Shown in pieces: positions 26,765-35,588 of a stretch of DNA of 64,000 bases. The notes beneath the pieces were generated by a model. That model made no database searches and was not told the origin of the DNA. It saw nothing but the letters and a program-made list of their open reading frames with translations. The DNA is taken from positions 2,294,001-2,358,000 of the forward strand of contig NZ_JAHOOZ010000001.1 of NCBI RefSeq assembly GCF_019075875.1, in the 5' to 3' direction. The stretch is from Novosphingobium sp. G106 (lineage in GTDB: Bacteria > Pseudomonadota > Alphaproteobacteria > Sphingomonadales > Sphingomonadaceae). How positions within the stretch are numbered: the stretch's first letter is position 1; every line of letters begins with the position of its first letter. The translations under genes were made by a program, and so were the position numbers.

Positions 26765-26779
26765 ATTCCAACGGGGAAT
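26765..26779. promoter_or_regulatory. LysR-type operator candidate 2 (ATTCC-N5-GGAAT)
   Basis: ATTCCAACGGGGAAT lies directly before the LysR start, so it would allow autoregulation. It has the same half-sites and 5-bp spacing as site 1. Confidence 0.55.
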
Positions 26780-26783
26780 GATC

Positions 26784-27692
26784 ATGAACCGGTTTGCAGC
26801 CATGGATGCATTCGTTCGCGTCGTCGATACCGGCTCTTTCACGGCAGCGTCCCGACAACTGCGCGTGGGGCAACCCGCCGTCTCCAAGATCATCGCACAG
26901 CTCGAGCAGCACGTCGGAGTAAAGCTTCTTCTGCGGACGACGCAGGGCCTCAAACCGACCGAGGCGGGAGAGAATTTCTACGAACATGCCAAGCGGGCGG
27001 TCGAGGAGGCCGACCAAGCCGAGTTGAAGGCACGCGGGGTTGGCGCGGCTTTGACCGGGCGGCTGCGCATCTCCGCCGCGGTCACGTTCGCGCGGCTTCA
27101 CATTGTGCCACGGCTGCCGCGCTTCATGGAGATACATCCGGCACTCGACATCGAGCTGTTCCTCGATGATCGGAACGTGGATCCGGTCGAATCCGGAATC
27201 GATGTCGCGCTGCGAATGGGCGATCTCCAAGCCTCCTCGCTGACCGCGCGCAAGATCGGCAGAAGCGCACGCATGGTCGTCGGGACGCCAAGCTACTTCG
27301 AGGCAATGGGTGAGCCGCGAGTGCCCGCAGAGCTTCCCGATCACGAGGCAGTGATCTACGACCAGCGGGGTGGTGGCACCCTCTGGTCGTTCAAGAAGGG
27401 CGCCTCGGAAGTGCAGGTGACGATAAAGGGCCGCATGCGCAGCAACGCCGCGGAGGGCGTACGCGAAGCGGTGTTCGCGGGGATGGGATTGGCGGTGGCG
27501 TCGGAGTGGATGTTCAGCCCGGAGCTCAAATCCGGCAAGATCCAACGCGTCCTTGCGGACTGGGACCTTCCGCCGGTCGACCTCTGGGCTCTTTTTCCGA
27601 CCGGCCGCATGGCGAGCGCCAAGGCGCGAGAGTTTGCCAGTTTCGTCGAAGCGAGCATGGCAGGCAACGAGATCTTTCCCGTGGTAGCATAA
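26784..27692 (+). CDS. LysR-family transcriptional regulator
   Basis: About 302 residues. The N-terminal winged HTH is MDAFVRVVDTGSFTAASRQL, RVGQPAVSKIIAQLE. The substrate domain has the common ISAAVTFARLHIVPRLPRFM and VASEWMFSPEL elements. The ATG at 26784 gives the standard N-terminus (MNRFAAMDAF); the ATG at 26778 overlaps the operator candidate. It probably controls the divergent SDR gene through ATTCC-N5-GGAAT sites. Confidence 0.9.
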   Translation: MNRFAAMDAFVRVVDTGSFTAASRQLRVGQPAVSKIIAQLEQHVGVKLLLRTTQGLKPTEAGENFYEHAKRAVEEADQAELKARGVGAALTGRLRISAAVTFARLHIVPRLPRFMEIHPALDIELFLDDRNVDPVESGIDVALRMGDLQASSLTARKIGRSARMVVGTPSYFEAMGEPRVPAELPDHEAVIYDQRGGGTLWSFKKGASEVQVTIKGRMRSNAAEGVREAVFAGMGLAVASEWMFSPELKSGKIQRVLADWDLPPVDLWALFPTGRMASAKAREFASFVEASMAGNEIFPVVA

Positions 27693-27782
27693 CATCGTAC
27701 TCGACTTTTCAAAGCCTTAGGACATTTTCGGTCGCGTCCAGCCAAACGCGCGCCTCCTACTTCACCAGCTCTAGTCCTGATC

Positions 27783-27801
27783 ATATTCCACCTGAGAATA
27801 T
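27783..27801. promoter_or_regulatory. LysR-type operator candidate 3 before the truncated SDR
   Basis: ATATTCCACCTGAGAATAT is a palindrome with the half-sites ATTCC and (A)GAAT at the same 5-bp spacing. It lies about 95 bp upstream of the SDR fragment at 27897, mirroring the intact SDR locus. Confidence 0.5.
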
Positions 27802-27896
27802 GCGATAGTCGGCCTGGCTCTCTACATGAGGGTTCATATCCGTCCGACATGCGTCGCGACGACGGCATGCGTCGTCTTAGATCCAAGGACAGTACC

Positions 27897-28097
27897 ATGG
27901 CTAGATTGCAGGATAAGATCGCCGTCATCACTGGCGGTAGCAGCGGTATAGGCCTCGAAACAGCGAAGCGCTTCGTCGAGGAGGGCGCCTACGTCTTTAT
28001 CACCGGGCGTCGGCAAAAGGAGCTCGACAATGCGGTGGCTGAAATCGGACGGAACGTCACTGCCGTTAGACCGACTTCCACGCACGGCGCATGTTGA
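27897..28097 (+). pseudogene. Truncated SDR oxidoreductase (N-terminal fragment)
   Basis: It begins [20 protein letters not shown] with the intact cofactor motif and continues to [11 protein letters not shown], then loses similarity and stops after about 66 residues (an SDR is normally about 245). It resembles the SDR at 25791 (compare [18 protein letters not shown] with FITGRRQEELDRAVAEIG). The break at about 28075 coincides with the convergent small membrane-protein gene and the 125-bp repeat region, which suggests insertion or recombination there. Confidence 0.75.
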
Positions 28098-28362
28098 CCC
28101 AAACGGCGGCACCTCCGAGCAGGGCGGGGATGGAGATCAGCGCGATGAAGATCGGCAAACCCTGCTCGCGCGTCAGCGGAATGCGCGCGGACGATCCCCG
28201 GCTGCCGAGCGAGAAAGTAGCCTCGGGTGGGAACGCCGATACCGCCGCAGCTCCGAAAAAGACCACGAACCACATCGCCACAGACAGCGAGATCAGCAAC
28301 TCCTTGCGAGGAGTGAGGTCCAGGGCGTCGTCGTCGTCCGTGCTTTCGGTTTCTTCGTCCAT
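28066..28362 (-). CDS. Small membrane protein with acidic N-terminus (98 aa)
   Basis: The ATG at 28362 lies inside a 125-bp repeat shared with 12.86 kb. The protein has an acidic start ([20 protein letters not shown]), then two hydrophobic helices ([20 protein letters not shown] and [20 protein letters not shown]) and a basic C-terminus. No family known to me. It overlaps the end of the truncated SDR fragment and may have arrived with the repeat. Confidence 0.55.
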   Translation of the reverse strand: MDEETESTDDDDALDLTPRKELLISLSVAMWFVVFFGAAAVSAFPPEATFSLGSRGSSARIPLTREQGLPIFIALISIPALLGGAAVWVNMRRAWKSV

Positions 28363-28494
28363 CGTCCACGATTTATGCCAAAACGATTTTGGAAGTGTTG
28401 CTGATCCTGAGCCACCGAGGTTCGGCAAGGAGCAGATGAACCGATGGCAGATATTATTGAGCCGTTTTGGACCGCTGAAGATCGCGAGGTCGGC
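28359..28494. repeat. Copy B of the ~125-bp dispersed repeat
   Basis: It aligns with 12857-12983 from CCATCGTCC to the AGGTCGGC end, with scattered substitutions and a small insertion near the 3' end. On the minus strand it forms the upstream region and start codon of the 98-aa membrane-protein gene. Confidence 0.75.
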
Positions 28495-28707
28495 GGCATT
28501 ACTCTTTCAAGTAGTCTTCATCGGAAAAAGGCGCGCTGATTGCGCTCGTCGTATTCGGCGTACGCTCGTGTTGCGGCAGATCTCAAGCGCTGAACAGCGC
28601 AGCATGTTGCAGATGCAGCAAAATCCGCTTCGACCCATTGGGGCAATAACACCACCTAGGCTCGTGCCCTTCACATCCCACGTTGAAAAATAACGATTTC
28701 CGGGAAG

Positions 28708-28722
28708 TGGCACGGCGCTTGC
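28708..28722 (+). promoter_or_regulatory. Sigma54 (-24/-12) promoter of the TonB receptor gene
   Basis: TGGCACGGCGCTTGC followed by T matches the RpoN consensus TGGCACG-N4-TTGC(A/T) with exact GG-N10-GC spacing. Transcription would start near 28734, which makes an ATG at 28736 nearly leaderless and favours the TTG at 28778 as start codon. Confidence 0.8.
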
Positions 28723-28777
28723 TGAAGGTTCTCCGATGTTTGGCGCACTGGGCGCCCGCAACCATCGGGGGAATTCC

Positions 28778-31108
28778 TTGTCTTACTCTTTTCGCCGCAC
28801 CGCCGCATTGCTCGGTATTTCGACTCTCTCCCTGATCGCGGCCGCTCCGGCGCTCGCCAACGAGACGGCAGAGACAGCTGCCGACGCGGCGACGAGCGCC
28901 GACGAGGCTGATTCCGGTGGACGCAGCGAGATAATCGTCACCGCTGGACGCCGTGAAGAGCGGTTGCAGGACGTGCCGACCGCGGTCACCGCGCTCAGTA
29001 AGGATCTGTTCGAGCTGAACGGCGTCGGTCGGTCGGCCAACGAGGTGCTCAACTACATTCCGAACGCCTCGGCCGGCACGCAGCAGCACGGAAGGCCGAG
29101 GTGGTGGATTCGCGGCATCGGCGCAGGACAGCAGCAACTAGACCTCGCCAGCCCGGTCGGTTTCTACCTCGACGACGTCTATATCTCGAACGCCAGCGCC
29201 ACTGGTCTGCCACTATTCGACATCGAGCGCGTCGAGGTTCTGCGCGGTCCGCAGGGCACGCTGTGGGGCAAGAACACCACCGGCGGCGCGGTCAACGTGA
29301 TAACCAAGCGCCCCTCGCTGAGCAGCGATCAGGACAATTACGTCAAGCTCGAATACGGCAGCTATGACGACAAGATCGCCGAAGGCGGGCTCGGTGTGGC
29401 GATCGTGCCCGACACGATCGCGGCGCGCTTCTCGTTCCGTCTCGACCACCGCGGCGGCCGCTTCGACAACCTGTTCACCGGCGACAAGTCCAACTCGATC
29501 GACGACGACGTCTTCCGCGGCCAGATCCTCGCCAAGCCGAGCGATAACCTGACGGCCCTGCTCTCGTTCCATTATCGCAAGTACGACACGGACGGAACCT
29601 ATTGGACGACGGCCACCTATCCGCCGGGCAGCGTCCTACGTGCCGGATACAAACCCTCGACCGACACCGACACCGTCAACACCAACGCCGGCGAATGGAG
29701 CAGGAGCAATCAGGTTGGCGGCTCACTACGCTTCGACTTGGATCTCGGAGGCGTGACCGCGACCTCGATCACGGGCTACGAACGATGGACCTCGCGGAGC
29801 ATCGGCGACACCGACTACACGCCGCTCGAGATCTCGCGCTCCTATACCAAGGCGCGCTCGCGCCAGTGGACGCAGGAACTGCGGCTGACTTCGCCCAGCG
29901 AGAACCGGCTCACCTGGATCGCCGGCCTGTTCTATTTCAAGGAAAACATCGTTTCGGACGCCTATACGGCCAAGCTGCCCGACGGCACGGTGCCCGCGCA
30001 GCCATTCCCGCCGGCTCCGTTCGTCGCCCCGGCCCCGGCCTACAGTCTGACCGACTATGAGCACAGCGCGGAAAGCGGCGCGGCGTTCGCCAGCGGCACC
30101 TTCCATGCCACCGATGCGCTAAAACTGACGCTGGGCGCGCGCTTCACGCGCGAGACCAAAAGGCTCGATTTCAACCGGTTCAACGCCACCACGGCGTCGT
30201 TCAGCAACTATGTACAGTGGTGGAACGACTTTACCGGGAGGTTTGGCGGACCGGGCACCTTCGCGAACGATCTCTCGCGGACCTGGGACGCCTTTACTTA
30301 TGACATCACACCATCTTGGCAGATCAATCACGACAACCTGCTTTACGTCAAATTCTCGCACGGCGTGAAATCGGGCGGATTCAACACGGCGGCAACCTTG
30401 CCTATCGCGCTGACGGCGGTGAACCCCGAACGCCTAAACGCCTACGAGGCAGGCTATAAGTCGACCTGGTTTGACGGCAAGCTGACGCTGAATGCCACCT
30501 ATTTCCATTATGACTATCGCGACATCCAGGTGAACGTGGTGGGTCCAAATCCTGGCGCGGTCGGCGGTGCTACGGTGTCGTACCTGCAGAACGCGGCCAA
30601 GGGCAAAGCCGATGGCGCCGAGTTCGAATTGGACGCGCAGCCGATCGAACACCTGAGCCTCAATGCCGCGGTGGGCCTGCTGTACACCAAGTTCCTGCAG
30701 TTCCAGGTGAACAACGGAGGTGCCAATCTGGCCGGCAATCAGTTCGTCCGCTCGCCGCATCTCACCCTCAACGCCGGCGCGGAATATACCGTTCCGCTGG
30801 GAGACGCCGGAAAAATCGAGCTGGCCGCTGACGCCCGCTATACGTCGCTGCAGTACTACTACGTCACTCCGCAGGATACGGTGAACCGCTACCTGCTGAC
30901 GCAGCCCGGCTATACCTTGGCGAACGCGCGGATCACCTACACGACGGCGAACGAGAAGATCAGCGCCTCCTTCTTCGTCAACAACTTGCTCGACACGACC
31001 TATCGCAACCACGCGTTGCCAGCCTTCGCGGCTGGCTCCGTGTTTGGCGACACGGTGCAGTACGGCGACCCGCGGACTTGGGGCGGCTCGCTGATCGTGC
31101 GGTTCTGA
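28778..31108 (+). CDS. TonB-dependent receptor of the organosulfur island
   Basis: About 776 residues from the TTG at 28778 (MSYSFRRTAALLGIS), chosen because GGGGGA lies just upstream and the sigma54 promoter leaves almost no leader for the ATG at 28736. A signal peptide ends near APALANETA. A TonB-box-like stretch SEIIVTAGRREERLQDVPTA, a plug (WWIRGIGAGQQQ; VEVLRGPQGTLWGKNTTGG) and a barrel ending GGSLIVRF follow. It probably imports an organosulfur compound, as it shares the sigma54 promoter type with the Ssu/Dsz-like operons and abuts them convergently. Confidence 0.9.
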   Translation: MSYSFRRTAALLGISTLSLIAAAPALANETAETAADAATSADEADSGGRSEIIVTAGRREERLQDVPTAVTALSKDLFELNGVGRSANEVLNYIPNASAGTQQHGRPRWWIRGIGAGQQQLDLASPVGFYLDDVYISNASATGLPLFDIERVEVLRGPQGTLWGKNTTGGAVNVITKRPSLSSDQDNYVKLEYGSYDDKIAEGGLGVAIVPDTIAARFSFRLDHRGGRFDNLFTGDKSNSIDDDVFRGQILAKPSDNLTALLSFHYRKYDTDGTYWTTATYPPGSVLRAGYKPSTDTDTVNTNAGEWSRSNQVGGSLRFDLDLGGVTATSITGYERWTSRSIGDTDYTPLEISRSYTKARSRQWTQELRLTSPSENRLTWIAGLFYFKENIVSDAYTAKLPDGTVPAQPFPPAPFVAPAPAYSLTDYEHSAESGAAFASGTFHATDALKLTLGARFTRETKRLDFNRFNATTASFSNYVQWWNDFTGRFGGPGTFANDLSRTWDAFTYDITPSWQINHDNLLYVKFSHGVKSGGFNTAATLPIALTAVNPERLNAYEAGYKSTWFDGKLTLNATYFHYDYRDIQVNVVGPNPGAVGGATVSYLQNAAKGKADGAEFELDAQPIEHLSLNAAVGLLYTKFLQFQVNNGGANLAGNQFVRSPHLTLNAGAEYTVPLGDAGKIELAADARYTSLQYYYVTPQDTVNRYLLTQPGYTLANARITYTTANEKISASFFVNNLLDTTYRNHALPAFAAGSVFGDTVQYGDPRTWGGSLIVRF

Positions 31109-31163
31109 GCAGCGAAGCCAGGGGGGCCTCAAGCGAGCGCCCCCTCCCTTCCCGCAAAGAAAG

Positions 31164-31191
31164 AAGGGCGCCGGATATCTCCGGCGCCCTT
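31164..31191. terminator. Bidirectional rho-independent terminator
   Basis: A perfect 12-bp stem AAGGGCGCCGGA/TCCGGCGCCCTT with a TATC loop lies between the convergent receptor and ssuD genes. GTTTTC follows on the plus strand and CTTTCTTT on the minus strand, so it can serve both transcripts. Confidence 0.85.
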
Positions 31192-31214
31192 CACGTTTTC
31201 CGATCGCGGGATAC

Positions 31215-32372
31215 TTATTCGGCGGCTTCGAGAAGTGCGGAAGCAGACTGGCCAAGCAGCGGCAGGACTTCTTCGCCCACACGGTAGGCTTCCTCGAGAT
31301 GCGGCGTGCCCGCGAGAATGAAACCATCAGCGCCGCCGGCAATCAGTTCATCGAGCTTGGCAGCGCACTGCTCATAGGAGCCGACAATGCCAAGCGCCGG
31401 CCCGCCGCGCAGCAGGTTGAACCCGCCCCAGAGGTTCGGCGCGACGATCAGATCGTCCCAACGCGTCGCTTCGGTCGGACGCAGCGCGGCCTGGCGCGAG
31501 GCACCGACCGAGTCCGTCGCCTGACCGCGCCAGCGCGCGCGCGTCTCGTCGGTTACGTTCTCGAAGCCGAGGCGGATGTCGCGCCAGGCTTCTTCCTCGG
31601 TCTTGCGCGCGACCAGATCGACGCGGATCGCGCACTTCTGCTGGCGCCCGAGCGCGGCAGTCTTTTCCTTGACCCGGGCGAACTTGTCGAACAGCTGATC
31701 GAATGGCTCGAGCCAGGACAGGTAATAGTCGGCGTGGTTCGAAGCGACCTTGAGCGCAGCGTCGGACGAGCCCGAAAACCACATCTCGGGAAACTCCTCA
31801 GCGGAGAGAAGCGGCGGCAGGCCGCCGTCCTCGACCTGGTAGAAGCGGCCTTTGTAAGTGAAGCCCTGCTGATTCCAGACGCCCTTGAATACGTCGAGCC
31901 ATTCGTCGGTGCGCCCGTAGCGGTCATCGTGGCTGAAACTGTCGCCCCACCAGAGCTGCGCCGGTCCACCGCCGCCGGTGATGATGTTGAACAGCAGCCG
32001 GCCGCCGGTCGCGCGCTGCAGGCTGGCCGAAGCGCGTGCGGTATGGACCGGATTGCCGAAGCCCGGCTGAAAGGCAATCATGAACCGGAAGGTCTTGGTC
32101 TCGCGCGCCAGCAGCGACGAGATCGACCAGGGATCGTCGGTGTTCGGGAACGAGGGAATCAGCCCGCCCTGGAAGCCGGCGCTCTCGGCCGCCTTGGCGA
32201 TCTGGGCCAGGTGATCGATGTAGCGAAAGCCGTCGTCCTCGCCCGACCGGTCGAGGCCGGGTGCAAGGTTCTCCGCACCGAGCGGCGACCAGTCGCCGCG
32301 GTCGTAATTGCCCCGGCGAATGGAAGAGTGGCAGCCGTGGGTCGGCAGGCGCCAGTGGAAGTCGATCGTCAT
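31215..32372 (-). CDS. ssuD: FMNH2-dependent alkanesulfonate monooxygenase (SsuD-like)
   Basis: 385 residues, the same length as SsuD (about 381), and matching it along its length: FHWRLPTHG at the start, LFNIITGGGGPAQLWWGDSF, WFSGSSDAALKVA, PNLWGGFNLLRGG and the C-terminal GTPHLEEAYRVGEEVLPLL. It is a luciferase-like TIM-barrel enzyme that uses reduced FMN and O2 to release sulfite from a sulfonate. It is the last gene of the leftward operon whose upstream genes encode the transporter; the nitroreductase-like gene in the same operon may supply FMNH2. Confidence 0.9.
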   Translation of the reverse strand: MTIDFHWRLPTHGCHSSIRRGNYDRGDWSPLGAENLAPGLDRSGEDDGFRYIDHLAQIAKAAESAGFQGGLIPSFPNTDDPWSISSLLARETKTFRFMIAFQPGFGNPVHTARASASLQRATGGRLLFNIITGGGGPAQLWWGDSFSHDDRYGRTDEWLDVFKGVWNQQGFTYKGRFYQVEDGGLPPLLSAEEFPEMWFSGSSDAALKVASNHADYYLSWLEPFDQLFDKFARVKEKTAALGRQQKCAIRVDLVARKTEEEAWRDIRLGFENVTDETRARWRGQATDSVGASRQAALRPTEATRWDDLIVAPNLWGGFNLLRGGPALGIVGSYEQCAAKLDELIAGGADGFILAGTPHLEEAYRVGEEVLPLLGQSASALLEAAE

Positions 32373-32386
32373 TGCGGCAGCTCCTC

Positions 32387-33346
32387 TCAGGCGGCGACGC
32401 GGTTGGGGGCGAGCAGCGCCCGCAGGCGCGGCAGGACGTGCTGGCCGATGCGATAGGCCTCTTCGACCGATGGCTCGGCGCTCAGCACGAAGTGGGTGAT
32501 GCCAAGCCCGGCAAGCTCAGCGAGACGGGCGGCCACCGTATCGAAGGAGCCGACCAGGGTGCCGGGCGCGAGGTTTGCCCGGCTGGCGTCGAGCTGGGCT
32601 TCCTCTTCGTCCTCGCGCGCCAGCACCGGCTGGATCACACCGAAAGCAACCTTTCGGTCTGCTTGTTTGGCGAGGGAGTCGAGGCCCTCGATCAGGCGGC
32701 CGATCGGCTGGGACGGGTTGGCGGGGAACAAATGCACGTCGGCGTGAAGCGCGGAAAGGTCGAGCGCTTCCTCGCTCTCGCCCTGCAGGAACACGCTCGG
32801 AAAGGGCACGCGGTTGAGCGGCTCTTCGAAGCCGCCGTTCTCGACCTCGAAATGCTCGCCCTTGAACGTAAAGGGCCGCTGGGTATGGACGCCACGGGCT
32901 ACGGTCAGAAATTCGTCCAGCCGCGCACCGAGCTGATCCTGAGGCACGAAATCGCCTTCGCGGGCGCGGCCTCGAGCATCGGCGTCGGGCGCGATGGCCC
33001 AGGCGAAGCGGTCGTGCGTCCCGCGCTGGAAAGTCGTCGCCTGCTTGGCGGCATAGACCGACGATCCGACCGAAGCGGGAAACTCCGCGACGAATTCCAG
33101 GCGCCGCGCTTCGCGGGCCAGAGCGCCGGCGATGATCCGGCTCTCGTCGGCATCGGGCCGATGCGCGACGAACACGCCGTCGAAGGCGGTCTGCGCGGCA
33201 GCCTCTGCGATCTGGGCGTAATAGTCGAAGCGGCCCAGCGTGGGTGCGCGCAACGGGGTGACGATTGAGCTGATCGGCCGAGCCGAGGGTTCGAGCCGGT
33301 GCGGTTCGGTAGCTGGATCGATCTGCCAATAGGTGCGGATGGTCAT
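32387..33346 (-). CDS. LLM-class flavin-dependent monooxygenase (SsuD-related, 319 aa)
   Basis: A shorter luciferase-like monooxygenase: TYWQIDPATEPHRLEPSARP, LGRFDYYAQIAEAAAQTAFD, FVAEFPASVGSSVYAAKQAT and C-terminal EPSVEEAYRIGQHVLPRL, which parallels the SsuD end. It lacks about 60 residues relative to SsuD. The start overlaps the preceding stop (ATGA). Paired monooxygenases in one operon suggest a second sulfonate or sulfone substrate, or a heteromer. Confidence 0.85.
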   Translation of the reverse strand: MTIRTYWQIDPATEPHRLEPSARPISSIVTPLRAPTLGRFDYYAQIAEAAAQTAFDGVFVAHRPDADESRIIAGALAREARRLEFVAEFPASVGSSVYAAKQATTFQRGTHDRFAWAIAPDADARGRAREGDFVPQDQLGARLDEFLTVARGVHTQRPFTFKGEHFEVENGGFEEPLNRVPFPSVFLQGESEEALDLSALHADVHLFPANPSQPIGRLIEGLDSLAKQADRKVAFGVIQPVLAREDEEEAQLDASRANLAPGTLVGSFDTVAARLAELAGLGITHFVLSAEPSVEEAYRIGQHVLPRLRALLAPNRVAA

Positions 33347-33946
33347 GCTTCTTCCCTCTCGAATGCGGGAACGCCGAAAGTGCCGGCGAAGACGGACTCG
33401 GCTAGCGGCCGGCGCGCGTTAGGGCTCTCCTGGGCGTGGAAATCCTCGTCGAGCGTGTCGAGCGAGCCCTGGCGACCAATTGCGATCAGGGCCTCGAGCG
33501 CGAAATCCTCGGGTATCTTCAGCGTTTCGCGGGCAAGCGCGCGGTCGTAACCGCCGATGCCATGCGTGTGCCAGCCGAGCAGCAGCGCCTGGTGGGCAAA
33601 ATTGGCCCAGGCCGCGCCGGAATCGAACGAATGCGAATTGTTTGGACCGCGCTGTCCCCCCCCGCTCGATTTCCAACGCGGAGACGATGAGGACGAGCGC
33701 CGAAGCCCGGCTCGCCCAGCGCGCATTGCGCCCGTTCAACAGCGCGGTGAAGGTCTGCCAGTTGGCATCGCTATTGCGGGCGATCAGAAAGCGCCAGGGC
33801 TGCGCATTGCTGGCCGAAGGCGCCCAGCGCGCCGCTTCGAGCGCGCTATGCAGCACTTCGAGGGGCACTTCTTCCCCGGTGAAGCTCCGCGGCGACCAGC
33901 GATTGGTAAAAAGCGGATCGATGGGATGGTCGGTCAACCGAGACAT
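33343..33946 (-). pseudogene. Nitroreductase-family gene with a frameshift in a G8 tract
   Basis: Two frames together give one nitroreductase of about 200 residues: the N part LTDHPIDPLFTNRWSPRSFT, LEAARWAPSASNAQPWRFLI, ALVLIVSALEIERGG, and the C part AAWANFAHQALLLGWHTHGI, LKIPEDFALEALIAIGRQG. The switch lies at a run of eight C (33656-33663; G8 in the coding strand), and the span of 604 nt is one base too long. Removing one G restores the protein. It may be a sequencing or assembly error, a phase-variable tract or a real mutation. The expected role is an FMN-dependent reductase, possibly feeding SsuD. Confidence 0.8.
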
Positions 33947-34794
33947 CAGCGCACCTCCCGGCCAGGGAAGGCCACCAGATTGGCGGGCTCGACCTCGGCA
34001 TTGCCGGTGAGTTCCGCGAGGATCTCGTCCTTGAGGCGATGGAGCAGCGGCGAGCGGCGGTCGCGCGGATGCGGCAGGTCGACCTCGACGATGCGGCGGA
34101 CGCGGCCCGGGTGCGGGGACATCACGATCACGCGGTCGCCCAGGTAAAGAGCCTCCTCGACGTCGTGCGTCACCATGACCATCGTCGAGCGCTGGGTCAG
34201 CCAGATGCGCTGGAGCTCGTTCTGGACGTGCACGCGGGTGAGCGCGTCGAGCGCGCCAAGCGGCTCGTCGAGCAGCAGCACCTTGGGTTCGGTCACGAGC
34301 GCTCGGGCGATCGCGGCGCGCTGGGCCATGCCACCCGAGAGCTGGTGCGGATAGGCCTTTTCGAACCCGGTCAGCCCGACGAGCCCGATGTGATCGGCGA
34401 CGATCACGGCGCGGCGCGACTTGGGGGTGTCAGTATTGAGCAGCGCCAGCTCAATGTTCTGTTCGAGCGTCATCCAGGGAAACAGGCGGTGGTCCTGGAA
34501 GACGATACCGCGATCGAGGCTGGTCGTGGCGATACGCTCGCCATCGAGGCGGATCTCGCCGCTATACTCGCTGTCGAGCCCGACGATCAGCCGCAGCAGG
34601 GTCGACTTGCCGCAGCCCGAAGCACCGACGATCGAAACGAATTCGCCGGGCCGGACGGTCAGGTTGATATTCTCGAGCACAGGGCGCGCCTCGCCGCCGA
34701 TCACGAAGCTCTTGTCGAGATCGCTGATGGCGAGCTCGCCGCGCAAAGGGGAAGACGCTTCGATCGTGGGGCGGGGATAGAGTTCGGCGCTCAT
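33946..34794 (-). CDS. ssuB: ABC transporter ATP-binding protein, sulfonate/taurine type (SsuB-like)
   Basis: 282 residues from the ATG at 34794 with AGGAGCC upstream. Walker A GASGCGKST, Q-loop VFQDHRLFPWMTLEQNI, signature LSGGMAQR, Walker B VLLLDEPLGALD and H-loop VTHDVEEALYLGDRV are all intact. The DHRLFPWMT segment is typical of the nitrate/sulfonate/taurine (SsuB/TauB/NrtD) subfamily. It lies between the permease genes and the nitroreductase-like gene in the leftward operon. Confidence 0.92.
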   Translation of the reverse strand: MSAELYPRPTIEASSPLRGELAISDLDKSFVIGGEARPVLENINLTVRPGEFVSIVGASGCGKSTLLRLIVGLDSEYSGEIRLDGERIATTSLDRGIVFQDHRLFPWMTLEQNIELALLNTDTPKSRRAVIVADHIGLVGLTGFEKAYPHQLSGGMAQRAAIARALVTEPKVLLLDEPLGALDALTRVHVQNELQRIWLTQRSTMVMVTHDVEEALYLGDRVIVMSPHPGRVRRIVEVDLPHPRDRRSPLLHRLKDEILAELTGNAEVEPANLVAFPGREVR

Positions 34795-34808
34795 GGAATG
34801 GCTCCTGT

Positions 34809-35588
34809 TCAAATCGAGGCGGGTTGCCAGCGCAGCACTTCGCGGCGGACGCGAGCGATGATCTGGTTGATGGCGAAGCCCAGCAGCGCTGTGATCGCGA
34901 CGGTGACGAGGATCACGTCGAGCCGCTGCTGGATCTGGGCGGTCTGCAGCGTGACGCCGAGCCCGCCGCCGGCGCCCATCAACAACTCGCCCGCCAGGGT
35001 GCCGATCCAGGCGAAAGCGAGCGACTGGGTCAGCCCGGTCAGGATCAGCGGCATGGCCGCGGGCAGCTGGATGCGGAGGAAACGCTGGGTCGTGGTGAAA
35101 CGAAAGACTTCACCGACATCGAGGTAGCGCTGCTCGACATGGGCAACCCCGGCATGGGTGTTGAGCATGGCCGGGAAGAAGGCGCCGACGCAGACCATGA
35201 TGAGTTCGGACCCTTCGCCCGTGCCGAACCACAGTCCGATCAGCGGCAGCCAGCCGATCATCGGTACCTGCCGCAAGGCGTGAAGCAGCGGGCCGAGCAG
35301 CCGGTTGAGCAAGGGCCAGACTGCCATGGCCGTACCGGTGGCCACACCGAAGCTAGCGCCGATCGCAAAGCCCGAGAACGCGCGCCAAAGCGTCGAAGTG
35401 ATGTCGCTCAGCAAGGTGCCATTGTCGGCCAGTTCGACAAAGGCGCCGGCAACCGCACCCAAGGGTGCCAGCGCCACGGCGCTGGCTCCGCCCGAAGTCG
35501 CGAACCACTGCCACCAGGCAAGCAGGACCGCGGGTGCGATCAGGCCGATCGCGAGGCGCGCGGCAGGATTGGCGAGCAGCGCTTTCAT
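34809..35588 (-). CDS. ABC transporter permease, sulfonate/taurine type (SsuC-like)
   Basis: 259 residues from the ATG at 35588, which overlaps the upstream permease stop (ATGA). It is a polytopic inner-membrane protein with the binding-protein-dependent permease pattern GVGAFFPAMLNTHAGVAHVE and the EAA-like loop RFLRIQLPAAMPLILTGLTQ, SLAFAWIGTLAGELLMG. It resembles SsuC/TauC. Two different permease genes in tandem suggest a heterodimeric channel. Confidence 0.88.
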   Translation of the reverse strand: MKALLANPAARLAIGLIAPAVLLAWWQWFATSGGASAVALAPLGAVAGAFVELADNGTLLSDITSTLWRAFSGFAIGASFGVATGTAMAVWPLLNRLLGPLLHALRQVPMIGWLPLIGLWFGTGEGSELIMVCVGAFFPAMLNTHAGVAHVEQRYLDVGEVFRFTTTQRFLRIQLPAAMPLILTGLTQSLAFAWIGTLAGELLMGAGGGLGVTLQTAQIQQRLDVILVTVAITALLGFAINQIIARVRREVLRWQPASI

